Positions 24,307 through 36,236 of a DNA stretch of 64,000 nucleotides are shown here, in pieces. Numbering within the stretch: position 1 is the stretch's first letter; each line of letters opens with the position of its first letter. The notes under the pieces were generated by a model. That model did not search any database and had not been told where the DNA came from. It saw only the letters and a list, made by a program, of their open reading frames with translations. The translations under genes and the position numbers were made by a program. The stretch lies in assembly GCA_028554795.2 (NCBI GenBank), contig CM068842.1:55335860-55399859 (forward strand), given 5' to 3'. The stretch comes from Sinohyriopsis cumingii. Lineage: Eukaryota; Mollusca; Bivalvia; Unionida; Unionidae.

Positions 24307-24479
24307 ATTTAACAAGCTGGCATAAAATCAATGCGTAGTTATTTTATAGTTTTTCATTATTTTAAAAGAAGTTGGATACATTTATCAAATACACAATGGC
24401 ATTGATAACTGACCATTTTCTTACGTTTATCATTCTAGTTATATCCGTTTGGAAATTTATGAACATACGGTATCAATAT

Positions 24480-25620
24480 TTGTATAATATGTCTGAATAC
24501 TACTGTAATAATAGTATTGCTAGAACTATACTATAATAATGGTATGAATAGAATTATAATAATTGTGAGTATAAGCGTATAATAATAGTATGATTCGGAT
24601 TAAAATAATAGTATCAATGTAATTATAATAATAATTAAGCTAGAAGTATTATAATATAGAATTATAAGAATAGTATAACTAGGATTATAATACTAGTATC
24701 ACTGTAATTATAATAGTAGTATAACTAGGATTATAATAATTGTATTAATAGAATTATGATAATACTATAGCTAGGATTATAATAATTGTATCAATGTAAT
24801 TATAATAATAGTAAAACTAGGATTATAATAAATGTATCAATGTAATTATGATAATAGTATAACTAGGATTATAATAATTGTATCAATGTAATTATGATAA
24901 TAGTATAACTAGGATTATAATAAATGTATCAATGTAATTATGATAATAGTATAACTAGGGTTATAATAATTGTATTAATAGAATTATGATAATACTATAG
25001 CTAGGATTATAATAATTGTATCAATGTAATTATAATAATAGTATAACTAGGATTATAATTGTATCAATGTAATTATAATAATAATAATAATAAAACTAGG
25101 ATTATAATATTATAGAATTATAATAATAGTATAACTAGGATTAGAATAATAGTATGAATAAAATTATGACAATAGTATAACTAGGATTATATTAATTGTA
25201 TAAATGTAATTATAATAATAGTATAACTAGGATTATATTAATTGTATAAATGTAATTATAATAATAGTATAACTAGGATTATAATAACAGTATGCATATA
25301 CTTATAATAATAGTATAACAAGAATTATAATAATAGCATAACTAGGATTGATTATAAATAAAATTATAATTATAATTTTGATATGATTAGGATTATAACA
25401 GTATCGTGAATACGATTATACTGATAGTATTAATAACACTATAATAGTATAAATATAATAATAATAGTGGTATTAATAAATTATAACAACGGTATGGATA
25501 GGGTTATAATAATGGTATTATAATAATGGTATGAATAAGATTGAAATAATGGTATAAATAGTGTTATAATATTAGTTGAATCAGATTATTATAATAATAT
25601 TATTAGGATTATAATATTGG
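24480..25620 (+). repeat. ~46-bp AT-rich minisatellite, ~1.1 kb
   Basis: Units such as ATAACTAGGATTATAATAAT followed by TGTATCAATGTAATTATGAT recur more than twenty times. Homogeneity is highest around 24800-25280 and decays toward both ends. Confidence 0.88.
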
Positions 25621-26276
25621 TGTTTACTCTCCACTAAAGTGATTTTACTAAATGTTCACATTGAAAGAACACGTGAACTGATGACTTAAACAATTTACAC
25701 TTGGATTTTCATATTATCTTTTCCTACTGAAATAGTTTAGAGAGCATGTATTCTTGTGCTCTCTGGTTTTTAAAAAAATACATTAAAAAATTAATAAATT
25801 ATTATCAAAAAGGAGATTTACATTTAAAAATGTATGTGATAAATTGGAATAACGTCTAAGAGCAGTGTCTCTGTGGTTTGCAGTTGTACTCGATATATAC
25901 ACGAGTGTATATAGTAATATTTCCATAAATAATAGATATTAATAATTTTTAAATAATCATAAAATAAGTAAATTGTGTATGCGGATGTAAATCAGTTTAG
26001 TACACTTACCGAGACACAACTTAGCAAGACTTTCTTATGACCACACAAACGGGTAATTTTAGAGACGCATGACTACGTAATAAATTATAGCAGACCTTTG
26101 ATCATGAAAAAATGCTTGTTAATATAATAGACATAACACTGACCACTTCACACTTATAAAGACAGCGACAGGCATATCGTATCGTACAAACATGCTAAGG
26201 ACTTTTATAATGTCCATGATGCTTCTTTTTCAGATATGTCATTCTAGTCTAAACGGTTGCTTCTGTGTGCCTTAAG
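25621..26276. other. No supported gene
   Basis: AT-rich, with no recognisable feature. Confidence 0.4.
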
Positions 26277-26512
26277 CAGCCTCGCTGTATCTTTGGATTA
26301 TTCTTCAAAGGACCTTCCTGAACACGCAGGACCCTTAATCAGTCTCACTGTATTTATGTATTGTTACAAGACCCTTTTTAAACACACTAAACCCTAAAAC
26401 AATCTCACTGTATTGCATCGTTATAGGACGCTTTTTGAAGACACCGAACTCTTAAACAGTCGTGTTGTATATTTGCATCGTTACAATACACTTCTTTAAC
26501 ACAAGAATATTA
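26277..26512 (+). repeat. ~60-bp minisatellite, four diverged copies
   Basis: Copies begin near 26277, 26340, 26400 and 26457 with CAGTCTCACTGTAT or a variant, and contain CATCGTTA(C/T)A and AACAC segments. The period shrinks from 63 to 56 bp. Confidence 0.7.
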
Positions 26513-27356
26513 GACTGCCTTAGCGTACCTTCACAAGGCCTTTCGTGAATTAAAGTATAGTGCAAATCTACCATATCAGTCTCTCGCCGTTGCTTATCAC
26601 CGTTTCCTAAACGTGATAACGACGGAACTCTAGTGGGACGATACTATCAGACATCAAAAGATGACATTTTACTTCTAGCGTACTATAACATTCCGCACCC
26701 TTCAAAATAATGGAGGATATGTGTCGGTGTCTGTTAGGTTGAGAAGAAAAGTGGGATAGTCTATCCCCAATACTTAACAGCCTGTAAATAAGAGACTTTA
26801 CTTAAGCAAATTGTTGAATTCTTCAGTTAATGACTCTGGTAGATGACTGACACTTTAATCCTGGAAATAATGAGACTGTTGGGAAAAAATGGTATGTCTA
26901 CGAAAACAATTAAACTAGACAATAAACGAAACAACGAGAATGAAAGTGATCCGCGAATGGTTTGTCTGCTTATATGAAATATATGATGAAAAGTTTGGCA
27001 TAAGTGAGGTCTTTTGCTTTTTCATTAACAGTATCATCCTTTAAGATGACAATGCTCTATCACTTCTGCGATTAATGTGATTATTTAACTCCTGCCGTGC
27101 AATGAGTCGCTTGTGCGATAATGAATAACTCATCCAAACTGGAATCAACCGGTCACAATCTATATTTGGTGCATAACACCACCGTATCCGAACTATATTT
27201 TTATTGTAGCAGTATGTGGACGAAAAGCAGTACATTCTTGTCCTAGGACAATATTGTCAAATATTTAGCAATACCATTTTTTCATATATGTTTTCAAGAG
27301 AATCAAAAGTTCGAAGTTAATGGCAAAGTGAATAATTCCTACTTCAAGGATTGAAA
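26513..27356. other. No supported gene
   Basis: Contains a short imperfect hairpin near 26590-26625 (TTATCACCGTTT opposed to AAACGTGATAA). No coding block is recognised. Confidence 0.4.
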
Positions 27357-27775
27357 TTATAAATGTATATGAATGTGGAAAACAACGATTGCACATATAA
27401 TGAAATTATTAATGTATATTAATGTGGAATACAAGGATTGTACATAGAATGAAATTATTAATATATATGAATGTGGAAAACAAGGATTGTACATAGTATG
27501 AAATTATTGATGTATATGAATGTGGAAAACAAGGATTGTACATAGTATGAAATTATTGATGTATATGAATGTGCAAAACAAGGATTGTACATAGAATGAA
27601 ATTATTAATGTATATGAATGTGGAAAACAAGGATTGTACATAGAATGAAATTATTAATGTATATGAATGTGGAATACAAGGATTGTACAAAGTATGAAAT
27701 TATTAATGTATATGAATGTGGAAAACAAGGATTGCACATATAATTAAATTATTAATGTATATAAATGTGCAAAAC
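27357..27775 (+). repeat. 49-bp minisatellite, about 8.5 copies
   Basis: Unit contains GAAATTATTAATGTATATGA, ATGTGGAAAACAAGG and ATTGTACATAG. Copies differ at a few positions only. There are no unique spacers, so it is not a CRISPR-like array. Confidence 0.92.
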
Positions 27776-27952
27776 AGGTTACTATTTCTTGAACCTACGT
27801 TAATTTTAAACAATGACTAGTACTTGTCAAAAGGAATAGGTACTTCAAGTCAAGCCAGCAGTATGATCTTTCATTCATAGACACATTTTTTTAAACTTAC
27901 TTAAGTTATAATAGTTGAATCGCACTGTTCTTCTCAGCCTATTATTAAATGA

Positions 27953-27967
27953 TCACACACACACACT

Positions 27968-28017
<50 letters not shown>

Positions 28018-28022
28018 TGCTT
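27953..28022 (+). repeat. (CA)n/(TG)n microsatellite
   Basis: A short CACACA run, a CTCATG bridge, then about 45 bp of TG. The two halves are complementary. Confidence 0.92.
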
Positions 28023-28242
28023 GTGTGTATACTGTCAGCTTGGAGCCTTCATACACTTTGATCTTTGTTATCCTTTCAACGGTATTTAGTCTTGGAAAGT
28101 ATGCATTAATAAGGTCGTCAGAAGATCTTTTAGCAAATGTCTTCGTTTTGACTCGAAAACATAGTAACATTCTTTTTTAACTAACTTTTGCATTACATGG
28201 TATTATGCTTCCGCTTACAACTTTTCTGTCGCCGATATACAG

Positions 28243-28399
28243 ACAAAACTACATATTTGTTCCGGATTCGAGCGGGCGGAAAGAACCTGCTTGATACGGC
28301 GTAGGAATGTTGAGGCCGTCAGGCCAAGACTGTGTTCCTACGCCGTACCAAATTAATTCTTTCCACCGACCCGGAACCAAACACTTATGTGGTTTTGTA
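28243..28399. mobile_element. Small foldback/MITE-like inverted repeat (~157 bp)
   Basis: The arms share ACAAAACTACATA at the outside, then TTCCGG, GGAAAGAA and TACGGCGTAGGAA. The matching inverse runs from TTCCTACGCCGTA to the end. The centre (about 28309-28333) holds AGGCCGTCAGGCC, itself self-complementary. No obvious coding content. Confidence 0.65.
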
Positions 28400-29351
28400 T
28401 TTATTACATATCTCTTTTAATTTACACATTTTTTAAAAACGTTTTGATGTATGCTTAAACAAATAAATTAGGCATTTGGCGTCTTATGAAAGGTATTGTA
28501 CAACCCATAACAATATATGTATCTGGGGTTAAGATTAAATATATACTGTGCTGTTACGTCATTGGCCTGTCTGCATTGCATATACAGTTTTTTTTCATTA
28601 GCTTATAATTTTTTAAAATGTTGTATGAGACATCTGAATGGATCTAATCTGCAGTCACATGAAACTCAATTTGTCCTTACTTCTCAAATGGAATATAGGT
28701 TTTGGACTCGATAAAGGCCGATTTTCCTACACTATATTTACTAATAGACACTGCAGTAAATAAATATATTAAGTTACTCAGAAAGCTCATGAATTTGCAG
28801 TACATTCAAGCTATCTATTGTAATGGTTTCATTAAATACAATGAAGTATTGATGCATTGAACTTAAAGTGATGCTTTAAGCATATCTTTTTAAGAAATCG
28901 AAGATTCTGTCTCTTTTAACACGAGAACGAGACTTTTAATATTCTCGTTTATAATTTACAAGTAAATTCTAACAATATTGCAATATTATTATGTTTGCTT
29001 CTCTTTATTTTCTACTTAAAATAGTCGCAAGAGTTTAAAACGTAAATATAGTTCGCCCCATGTGACCCAGTAATGAAAAAGTCTCAACACATCGTTGCAA
29101 GATGTAATTCTCTTACATTTGATTCAAAATAAAAAATAACTGCAATTCTATGTAATACGTTTAGATTAGTGTTGCAAATGTTTGTCAGTTTTATCCTCCT
29201 ATTTTCTAAACAACTTCGATTTCTCTTTACTTTAATACAAATTGTAAGTCCTTCCACTTAAACTTGCTACTTAGAAAATGTATTTCCGCAGGCCATGTTT
29301 TTGAAGCTATGAAGCTGAGTTTAGCTGTTTTTGTTAGCTAATATGGCAAAG

Positions 29352-29354
<3 letters not shown>
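28400..29354. other. No supported gene
   Basis: AT-rich, with no recognisable feature. Confidence 0.4.

Positions 29355-29424
<70 letters not shown>
29355..29424 (+). repeat. (TC)n microsatellite
   Basis: About 70 bp of uninterrupted CT dinucleotides. Confidence 0.97.
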
Positions 29425-29427
<3 letters not shown>

Positions 29428-30187
29428 TAGGTCTTATTTACCCGCCTAGATACCTTGAAATGCACATACTGCCCTCCGCTACTTACGGCACCACTCCATG
29501 ATCCCCAGCAGCGAAAACAACTATTTTTCATCCGATAATACTGTATTACTTAAAATTTCAAATGCGTGATGGCATGTTTGAATAATTCAAACAGAATAGT
29601 AATAAATCATTCCGGATATGTTATCAGTGAACTATTATTTAGTATTTCAAGTTGCAAAAGTATTTCCAAGCTGGATGTGCAATACGGAATATGCAGTATG
29701 GAATCACCATTGAATATCTGCATCAACTATCAGATCAGCAATGTTAGATTGAATGGGTATGTAATAAAGTGTAGGACAATACGATATCTTTTTGTAAATG
29801 TTACTTATATTTGATACACTTTAATACGTCTTTTGGAAATGGTACATGCAGCTGTAGAACGGAAAATGTACAGCATACAGCAAACATAACGAGATAAAAT
29901 GAGTATTTTCTATTTTGATCAAGTTGCCATTACAATATTTTTTCAAAAACCATACTAAGTCGTTGGCGATATTTATTACGCGCTGTTTCTTCACGATTTA
30001 GCCCAGAGTGAGGCTGTTATAACTTTAGCACGTTGCCAACATGAAAACGACGGAACTGAATGGCAACATTGAACGTACAGTCTCCAAATCTCAGTATTAC
30101 ATGTCTCACTGCATTGAAACTTCTAATACCCTAACATCGCATATTGTATTGCTGATGGCTAAAATTGCACAACCATAGTGGTATACA
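29425..30187. other. No supported gene
   Basis: No recognisable coding block. The frame at 29566-29814 has no family features. Confidence 0.4.
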
Positions 30188-30307
30188 TCGCAAAGTCTCG
30201 AAACCCTTATTGATCATTCGCAAAGTCTCGAAACCCTTATTGATCATTCGCAAACTCTCGAAACCCTTACTGATCATTCATAAAGTCTCGAAATCCTTAT
30301 TGATCAT
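30188..30307 (+). repeat. 30-bp minisatellite, four copies
   Basis: Copies start at 30188, 30218, 30248 and 30278: TCGCAAAGTCTCGAAACCC then TTATTGATCAT. The last copy has diverged to CATAAAG. Confidence 0.95.
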
Positions 30308-30414
30308 TCATTTGTCCTGAATTAAGCTGTGTGCAACATGTTTAGCTAATGGCTCTCTTTATGAGAAAACAAATTCAAGCAATTTAAGACAACTTTTCTT
30401 ACACTTGCGATATA

Positions 30415-30633
30415 CCGTGTTACTTGCTTATAAGTCGAGTCCAACTGCAAAATGCATAGACCAAGATCAGCCGTCGCATAATGCGCCGACAGATCTGGGT
30501 CTGTGCAGTTTGTAAGGAGTAATCAGAAGAACAAACATCATAGAAATTATCTGCATGCGTAATATGCTACGGCAGATCTGGATCTTTGTTGTATGCAGTT
30601 TGCCTCGACTTATAAATAAGCGTGTATACACGG
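30415..30633. mobile_element. MITE-like inverted-repeat element (~219 bp)
   Basis: The left arm has CCGTGTTAC, GCTTATAAGTCGAG, CAACTGCA and GATCAGCCGTCGCATA. The right arm, reversed, shows CCGTGTATAC, CTTATTTATAAGTCGAG, AACTGCAT and GATCTGCCGTAGCATA. An internal similarity (GACAGATCTGGGTCT) adds a further partial copy. No coding capacity. Confidence 0.6.
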
Positions 30634-32230
30634 ACCATAAAGTGACTTACAGGTCAATGAGGCCGAGTGCATCATGATTTCATGATGTGTAGTTTATTTT
30701 AATAAACTGCATGCACATGTCAATATTATACAAATGTTACTTGCAATTAGAAGTATTAGCGACATACCATAAAGATATTTAAAAAAACAAATAGATGTAT
30801 TTTAAATGCAGAATAATACGTTCTTTTTTTGCATTGTACATTATGAAGGTTCCTCCTTTTATAGCAAAAGTATGTTTGTATGTAAGCACAGGTTTCTATC
30901 ATGGCGCAGTTTGATAACATATACCATCACTCAAATGCATAACCACACAAAATGAATTGCGATGAAATCGTCTATTTTAAGATGAAACCATTTCCAATAT
31001 TTAATTGCCTGCACACCGATTCTGATCTGCGCAATAATTTCAAATTTCGCGTACATTTGAGCTAATTTTGTATTACTTTATTGGCATCATTCTTTTCTTA
31101 TTTGTTTTTATCTTCTATAATCTTACAATAGACGAACCAAAGTTTTTTGCTCATTTACTCAAAAAATACTAAAATTGTATTCGTATTTGAATAAATGCAA
31201 TTTATAATGAGATTTTTTATATCTGCAATATGCATTTTAGATACTAATTCAACGCCTTCGTTACGTATATGATGTGCACATGAGATATACTGTGCTAGTA
31301 AATAAACTACGACAACATTAAACAAACCGCAATGTATTGATAAAAACGTACAACTATAATTGTATTTAAAGTTCAAGCTACCATCGGAGACAAGACTTTC
31401 CTAGTCAAATATATCCTTTATGATTTTAATTAAAGTTCATCATCAGTTCTAAACCACCCGATACCCTCAATCCCAAGGTCCTTGGATTAGACTTTTGTTG
31501 TTCATATACAACAAAATCCCAAAGGACGGACTTGAATCAGTGCCGGATAACTGCATCACTGTACTACAATGCCTCGGTTTTCTAGCATGGTATGTTTCAT
31601 TAAAAGGGGACAACAACGAGCTAAAACCCAGTACTTTAGAACCACTCCCGAGGGAACCTATCACTGTTCGATTGACACTAATCCCTATTTTATGTTCTTT
31701 AACTGCAGATGCGAATATCGTCTTTGCCGATATTACGTCCCAACGCAATTATGGAACTCTAATAATCTATAATAATCGTATTGGTTCTTATCTCTTGTAA
31801 CTGTATGAAATGAACTGCGATAAGAGAGACGGATCAGCATGGCTCAGGGCATTTTAAAAGGGAGCAGGTGCAACACGGAAGGAATGCCATAAAACTCATG
31901 ACATCATTTCAAATGATTTAACATTAATTACGACCAAAACCTCTGTGCATTTGTGGCTTGCATACATTTCCAAGTTTCCTTATGAAATATACAAGCGTAA
32001 AAAGGTACAATATTTCAAAACGAACTTCTTTTCATATAGATACTTGGTTTTTTTTGGCTCAGTGCATGCCGTATATTTTTAATTTCCAAAAATCTGTTGG
32101 GTTTTTTTGGCCAAAAATTTTCTACTTAAAAAATTGCAACGAGAAACAAAATGTAAAATGTAAATGATTAAATTAATCGCTGTCGATAAAATACACGAAA
32201 CCCAAAAAATCATCGGATACTTCTTTATGA
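30634..32230. other. No supported gene; unresolved GC-richer block at 31440-31760
   Basis: 31440-31760 is less AT-rich and open on both strands (31495-31800 plus, 31467-31748 minus). I recognise no domain and no codon pattern favouring one strand. It may be an unidentified repeat. Confidence 0.35.
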
Positions 32231-32362
32231 GAATATCTGCGCCGTCTCTTTAATCTGCATTGAATATTCTGCTAGAATATTTGCACGATCTCTTTGATCT
32301 AGATAGAATATTCAACCAGTCTATTTGCACGCTTTCTTTGATCTAGATTGAATATTCTAACA
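32231..32362 (+). repeat. ~45-bp minisatellite, three copies
   Basis: Copies start near 32231, 32275 and 32320 with TATTTGCACG-like, CTCTTTGATCTAGA and TTGAATATTC segments. Confidence 0.8.
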
Positions 32363-32924
32363 AAGCAAACGTTTGACTTAATGAACAAAATGTAAGTTAC
32401 ACAGTGCTTTAATACATTTGTTGCAAGTGTTATTAAGTACGTACTTGATTCGCTAATCCTTTGAGGTTTAAAGTGTGCCATACATTGTTAAAAACTTGTC
32501 AGATATGAACGGCTGCATTTAATCTAACAAACTTAATATATAACCATGAAATTTCAGTTTGCATGGTTATGAAGTTTCTGTATTGCGGAATATCCGACGG
32601 AATAACAGTTTATGTTATAATGGAGGCCTATGTGTCAAAACAGGTGTGAACTTCAAAGTGCGTATTTAATTATTCACTGTGAGTCATCGACAGCATTAAT
32701 CCTTTACAGCTGTAATTAAAAAGCAGTCACATTCGCTTCAAGGTGCCGGTAATTTCATGACCACAATGATAAACTCAGTAATCCTTCCTCTGCCTCTATG
32801 ACTGATAATAGTGTTTCGAATTCCTCATTAATACCTATGTTGTTTCTCCGTAAATCGATTCATGGTCAGAAACAGTATTAGATGGGCACCCTCGGCAGCA
32901 GACTATCCGGTATTATCACCAACA

Positions 32925-33012
32925 TCCGGGCATTGGCAGACTGAGCTCATATCAATGATATCCACATCCTTTCTTGTCACGAGCACCAGTCCTTCTGTGA
33001 TGGGGAGATATT
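32925..33012 (-). other. Possible short coding exon (unknown gene)
   Basis: On the minus strand a CCCATCACAG acceptor-like site precedes a frame reading VLVTRKDVDIIDMSSVCQC. A GTGATAATA donor-like sequence follows. The frame is protein-like and less AT-rich than its flanks, but short, and no family is recognised. It could be chance. Confidence 0.2.
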
Positions 33013-33388
33013 TTGTTCATGTTAGTTCCTTAGAAACTACAAATCAATATCTACAAATCAATATATACTACTGTCATTATTCGTGTAAAACACACACTCC
33101 CAAAGGAAAGATTGAAACATATCGACACAACTCTTTAATAGTTTTAATTAAGCATGATATTCAGCTGAAAAGTTTAAAGGTAAAAACATATTATATCCAC
33201 TGTATTTGGTTTTTTGGACGTTGACTTCCTGATTTTCACCATTTTTCGAAGAAATAAAACACAAAATACATTATGCTTGCATGATACAGTTCTCTTTTAA
33301 TTAACTGGGATGTGCGTCAGTTCGTATCAAATCATAGTTATCAGTTTATATCCTACGATTCTAATAAGGTTACTTCTTAGCACACGAG

Positions 33389-33461
33389 AGAAGCGTATCT
33401 CAGCTGAGGATGCCGAGCTCATAAGACAAGGGTACACGGTTCGATACTCCCGCAGATATTT
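33389..33461 (+). mobile_element. tRNA-like sequence, probable SINE head or tRNA pseudogene
   Basis: TATCTCAGCTGA (33396-33407) matches the Pol III A box at 10 of 12 positions. GGTTCGATACT (33438-33448) matches the B box at 10 of 11. The spacing (30 bp) is tRNA-like. A CTCATAA stretch sits where an anticodon loop could be. The ends do not pair as an acceptor stem, so this is not a functional tRNA. Confidence 0.4.
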
Positions 33462-33747
33462 AGCCTTGAAGGCTTTAACAATGTAGGGATTGGGTGGATT
33501 TGCGCGTGTCTGCTGCATTCAGGTGTGTGCTACTTAGCTCTTATTTCCTGGACATGATATATTCAATACTGTGACAAAAGTGCCCTAAAACCAGTCAATC
33601 AACTACGCATTCTAAGAACGCATTTCGTTATTTATAGCAAGTACTCCTCATTGATTAGAAACCTGAAATGTAGGCTATGTTTGTTTTATTGATCAATGAA
33701 GAATGATGTCTGACGGTACAACAAAATAATTCAGAAACATTAAGAAT

Positions 33748-34017
33748 AAGAAGGGCGTTGTTGTTGTTGTTGTGGGGTTTAACGCCATTTTTCAGCACGA
33801 TAGGCTATACATGGCGGCCAGTATTAATGGTGGAGGAAGAACCCGGAAAAGCCCGGAAAGAACCACCGACCCACGAGAAGCTACTGGCAGGCTTTCTAGC
33901 ATGCCCACATTGGCTGAATCTTAGACTCGAACCGCCGCAGACAGAGGTGAGATGCCAGTGATCCGTAACGAAGAGCGCTTTAGACCACTCGGCCACTCGG
34001 GGCCCCAAGAAGGGCGT
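33748..34017 (-). mobile_element. Full-length tRNA-derived SINE (V-SINE/RUDI-like) with 11-bp target duplication
   Basis: The element at 33759-34006 is flanked by AAGAAGGGCGT on both sides (33748-33758 and 34007-34017). Read on the minus strand it starts GGGGCCCCGAG, with A box TGGCCGAGTGGTC (33983-33995) and B box AGACTCGAACC in plus orientation (33923-33933). The body contains the reverse complement of CCACATTGGC. The 3' end reads TGGCGTTAAACCCC then (ACA)n-like AACAACAAC. The Leu/Ser-tRNA-like head and this tail resemble molluscan V-SINE elements; the family name is from memory. The exact duplication suggests a relatively recent insertion. Confidence 0.88.
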
Positions 34018-36180
34018 GCTTCTGGATGTCTGGATCAGAGTTCTTGTGACAATCATGTCACGTTACACAACCATCAGTACACTAACTTTACGTGAAGTGA
34101 TGATTTTATGGTAACAAAATGATTACTCCAGAATCTGATGCTAGTGTCAGGATTTAAAATTGATCTGCATCGTATACATTAAGACCCATCTTTTGAACTA
34201 ATACGCTATAGATTAATGTTTTTAACTTGCATTATTTTTAAATAATATTTAATCGAACGAAAACGAGAGAGGTCGGTCAGCCGTAGTGATCTTGGTTTTA
34301 ATCGGTGTTTTCTCATTCAGAATTCGATATAACCAAGTGAATATTTACTCATTTTAAAGCAAATGTAAATAGTGAATTGAAAGTTCTGACTGTCCAACGA
34401 GACGCAACAAAATTGTTAAAACAATCAACACCATTTAATTAGTGTAAGTTTGAACACGGACCAAGTTGTCTTTAAACCTGGAGCTAGTATGCAAGCCGTG
34501 TGTGGGATTCGTGAAGCACTCTTTTCCAACGCTGTCTGAACTGGGCCTGTGCCTAATTGGAGCGTTATTTCGACAGATTTACGTTAGCTGCTTGCTATTC
34601 GTAAACATCCGCACACCTACACCTAAGGAGGAATTTTACCTGACCTATCGTTATATACTGTCTTATCCAGGCAAGAAAGACTTCTTAATGGAAACCTATG
34701 AAAATAACCACAGATTATCCTAGAGCTATAATATTTGATGTCATATACCTGCAATTCCAACTATAAAAAGCACTGATTTTCAGTATCCAGCAGATTTTAA
34801 ATTGTGCAGGCGACATTTAATATTTTACACCATGCCATATATGGCTTAGCTTCCTTTAGTATGTTTCTTTGTCAAGAGCTAACGTTGGAATAATGAAATG
34901 CTCAAATCACCCGGTTATATACCCAGCTACACAAATTCTTGTGTCAAAATAAGCTCTACTTACGATTGGCTGACGCGGGACCAATGACAAGACTCGTTTG
35001 CAGAGAATCCTTGCAGTCTGATTGACTCACAGTAAAGCTCAATCCCTTTCTAACAATCGGATAAAGACGGACTAGATTTGATCTTGAAACTTAACCTAAA
35101 GTGGTATGCATTATGTATTGGGAAATCTTAGATAAAAGGTATTTAATTCCTTTCGAGTCCTTTATTCTAAGTCTTTTAACCTATCTTATCACAATCCAAT
35201 CACTGACGTATTTGATCACACTAGAAGAATAGACTTTCCTTGTTAATCAAGCGCTGTCCCAATCCTTGTGACTTGGTTGTTGATGATAGTAATCATTTAA
35301 GTGCTTCATTATTTGGACTAGTGAATCTGTTTGCACCTGCATGATTGAGCTGTTTCATAATATTTGCTCAGTAATCAGAGTGGATCTTTTCGAAAGGTGT
35401 TTATATCTTCTCAAAACGAGGCTCATCCAGCATCCTAGCAGGAATTCGAATCAAACTAATTATGATCAAATAGAGCTATGTCGAATTTCAGTCAATATCT
35501 CTAAGCTGGAGCGAGAATAACACTAGAAAAACATATCACATGGAGCGGAAATATATATGATACTGTTTATATTGAGATACAGAACGTTTGTTGAAAAGAC
35601 TGTAAATATTTGAAAAAAATTAATCATTTTCATAAAATTTATACCAACACTGTGTATTTGTTTAGTAAGATATGGCGTGAACTATAGTACTATAGACAAA
35701 GTTTTGCACCATTATGATATTTACTTTTAAAACTAACGTAGATAGTGCTTTCAAGATTTAGGTATATTTTTGTACTGTGATGAGCTTACAGAACATGCAA
35801 GACTCAGTTTGCACAAAAGATATTTGCCGATGGTCTCTGTCAATATGATTTACATGGGAATTAGTTGAAGTCCAAGCATATTTTAACAAAGATAGTAGTA
35901 CTTTTCTCGATAAATATTGTCTTGATCTGGTATCATCTTACTTTGGTTTGTTAATAAGCCTGGGCTTCGATGAGACATAAAAATTAAATTCGGAATGAAT
36001 AAAGGGCAGTTTTATGAACTAACTTGAAAAAAAAAATGTTTTCCTTTCTTTCGACATAATTAAAAACAAATATGATAATAAAGTATTAACCATCTTTGTT
36101 CATTTTTTGCATGTACATATAATGTTTTTCGGCAATACTATATTGCTTAAATTAAAAAAGGAAGCATATAATGCACTTAC
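34018..36180. other. No supported gene
   Basis: AT-rich. Near 34974-35000 an inverted and a direct CCAAT box (GATTGGCTGACGCGGGACC then AATGA) lie close together. This could be regulatory, but no transcript start is evident. Confidence 0.3.
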
Positions 36181-36236
36181 TTTGATCAAAAGACCATCGC
36201 AGTCATCTGTATCGCCATCATCGCTTGGCTTATAAA
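36181..36236 (-). other. Candidate coding exon, acidic (unknown gene)
   Basis: Minus-strand frame reading YKPSDDGDTDDCDGLLIK ends exactly at a perfect GTAAGT donor (plus strand ACTTAC, 36175-36180). A CGTCTACAG acceptor-like site lies upstream. The frame stays open for about 20 more codons beyond that acceptor, so the 5' border is uncertain. The Asp-rich peptide suggests an intracellular or low-complexity segment. No family is recognised. If real, a host gene crosses this region on the minus strand. Confidence 0.33.

Noticed and set aside
27357..27775. CRISPR-like regular array
   Set aside because: The whole 49-bp unit is repeated with no unique spacers, and the context is eukaryotic.
31467..31800. 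Overlapping plus and minus frames of about 93-101 codons
   Set aside because: Both strands are equally open and unrecognised; more likely a GC-richer repeat than a gene.
33389..33461. Functional tRNA gene
   Set aside because: A and B boxes are good but the acceptor stem does not pair, so it is reported as a tRNA-derived relic.
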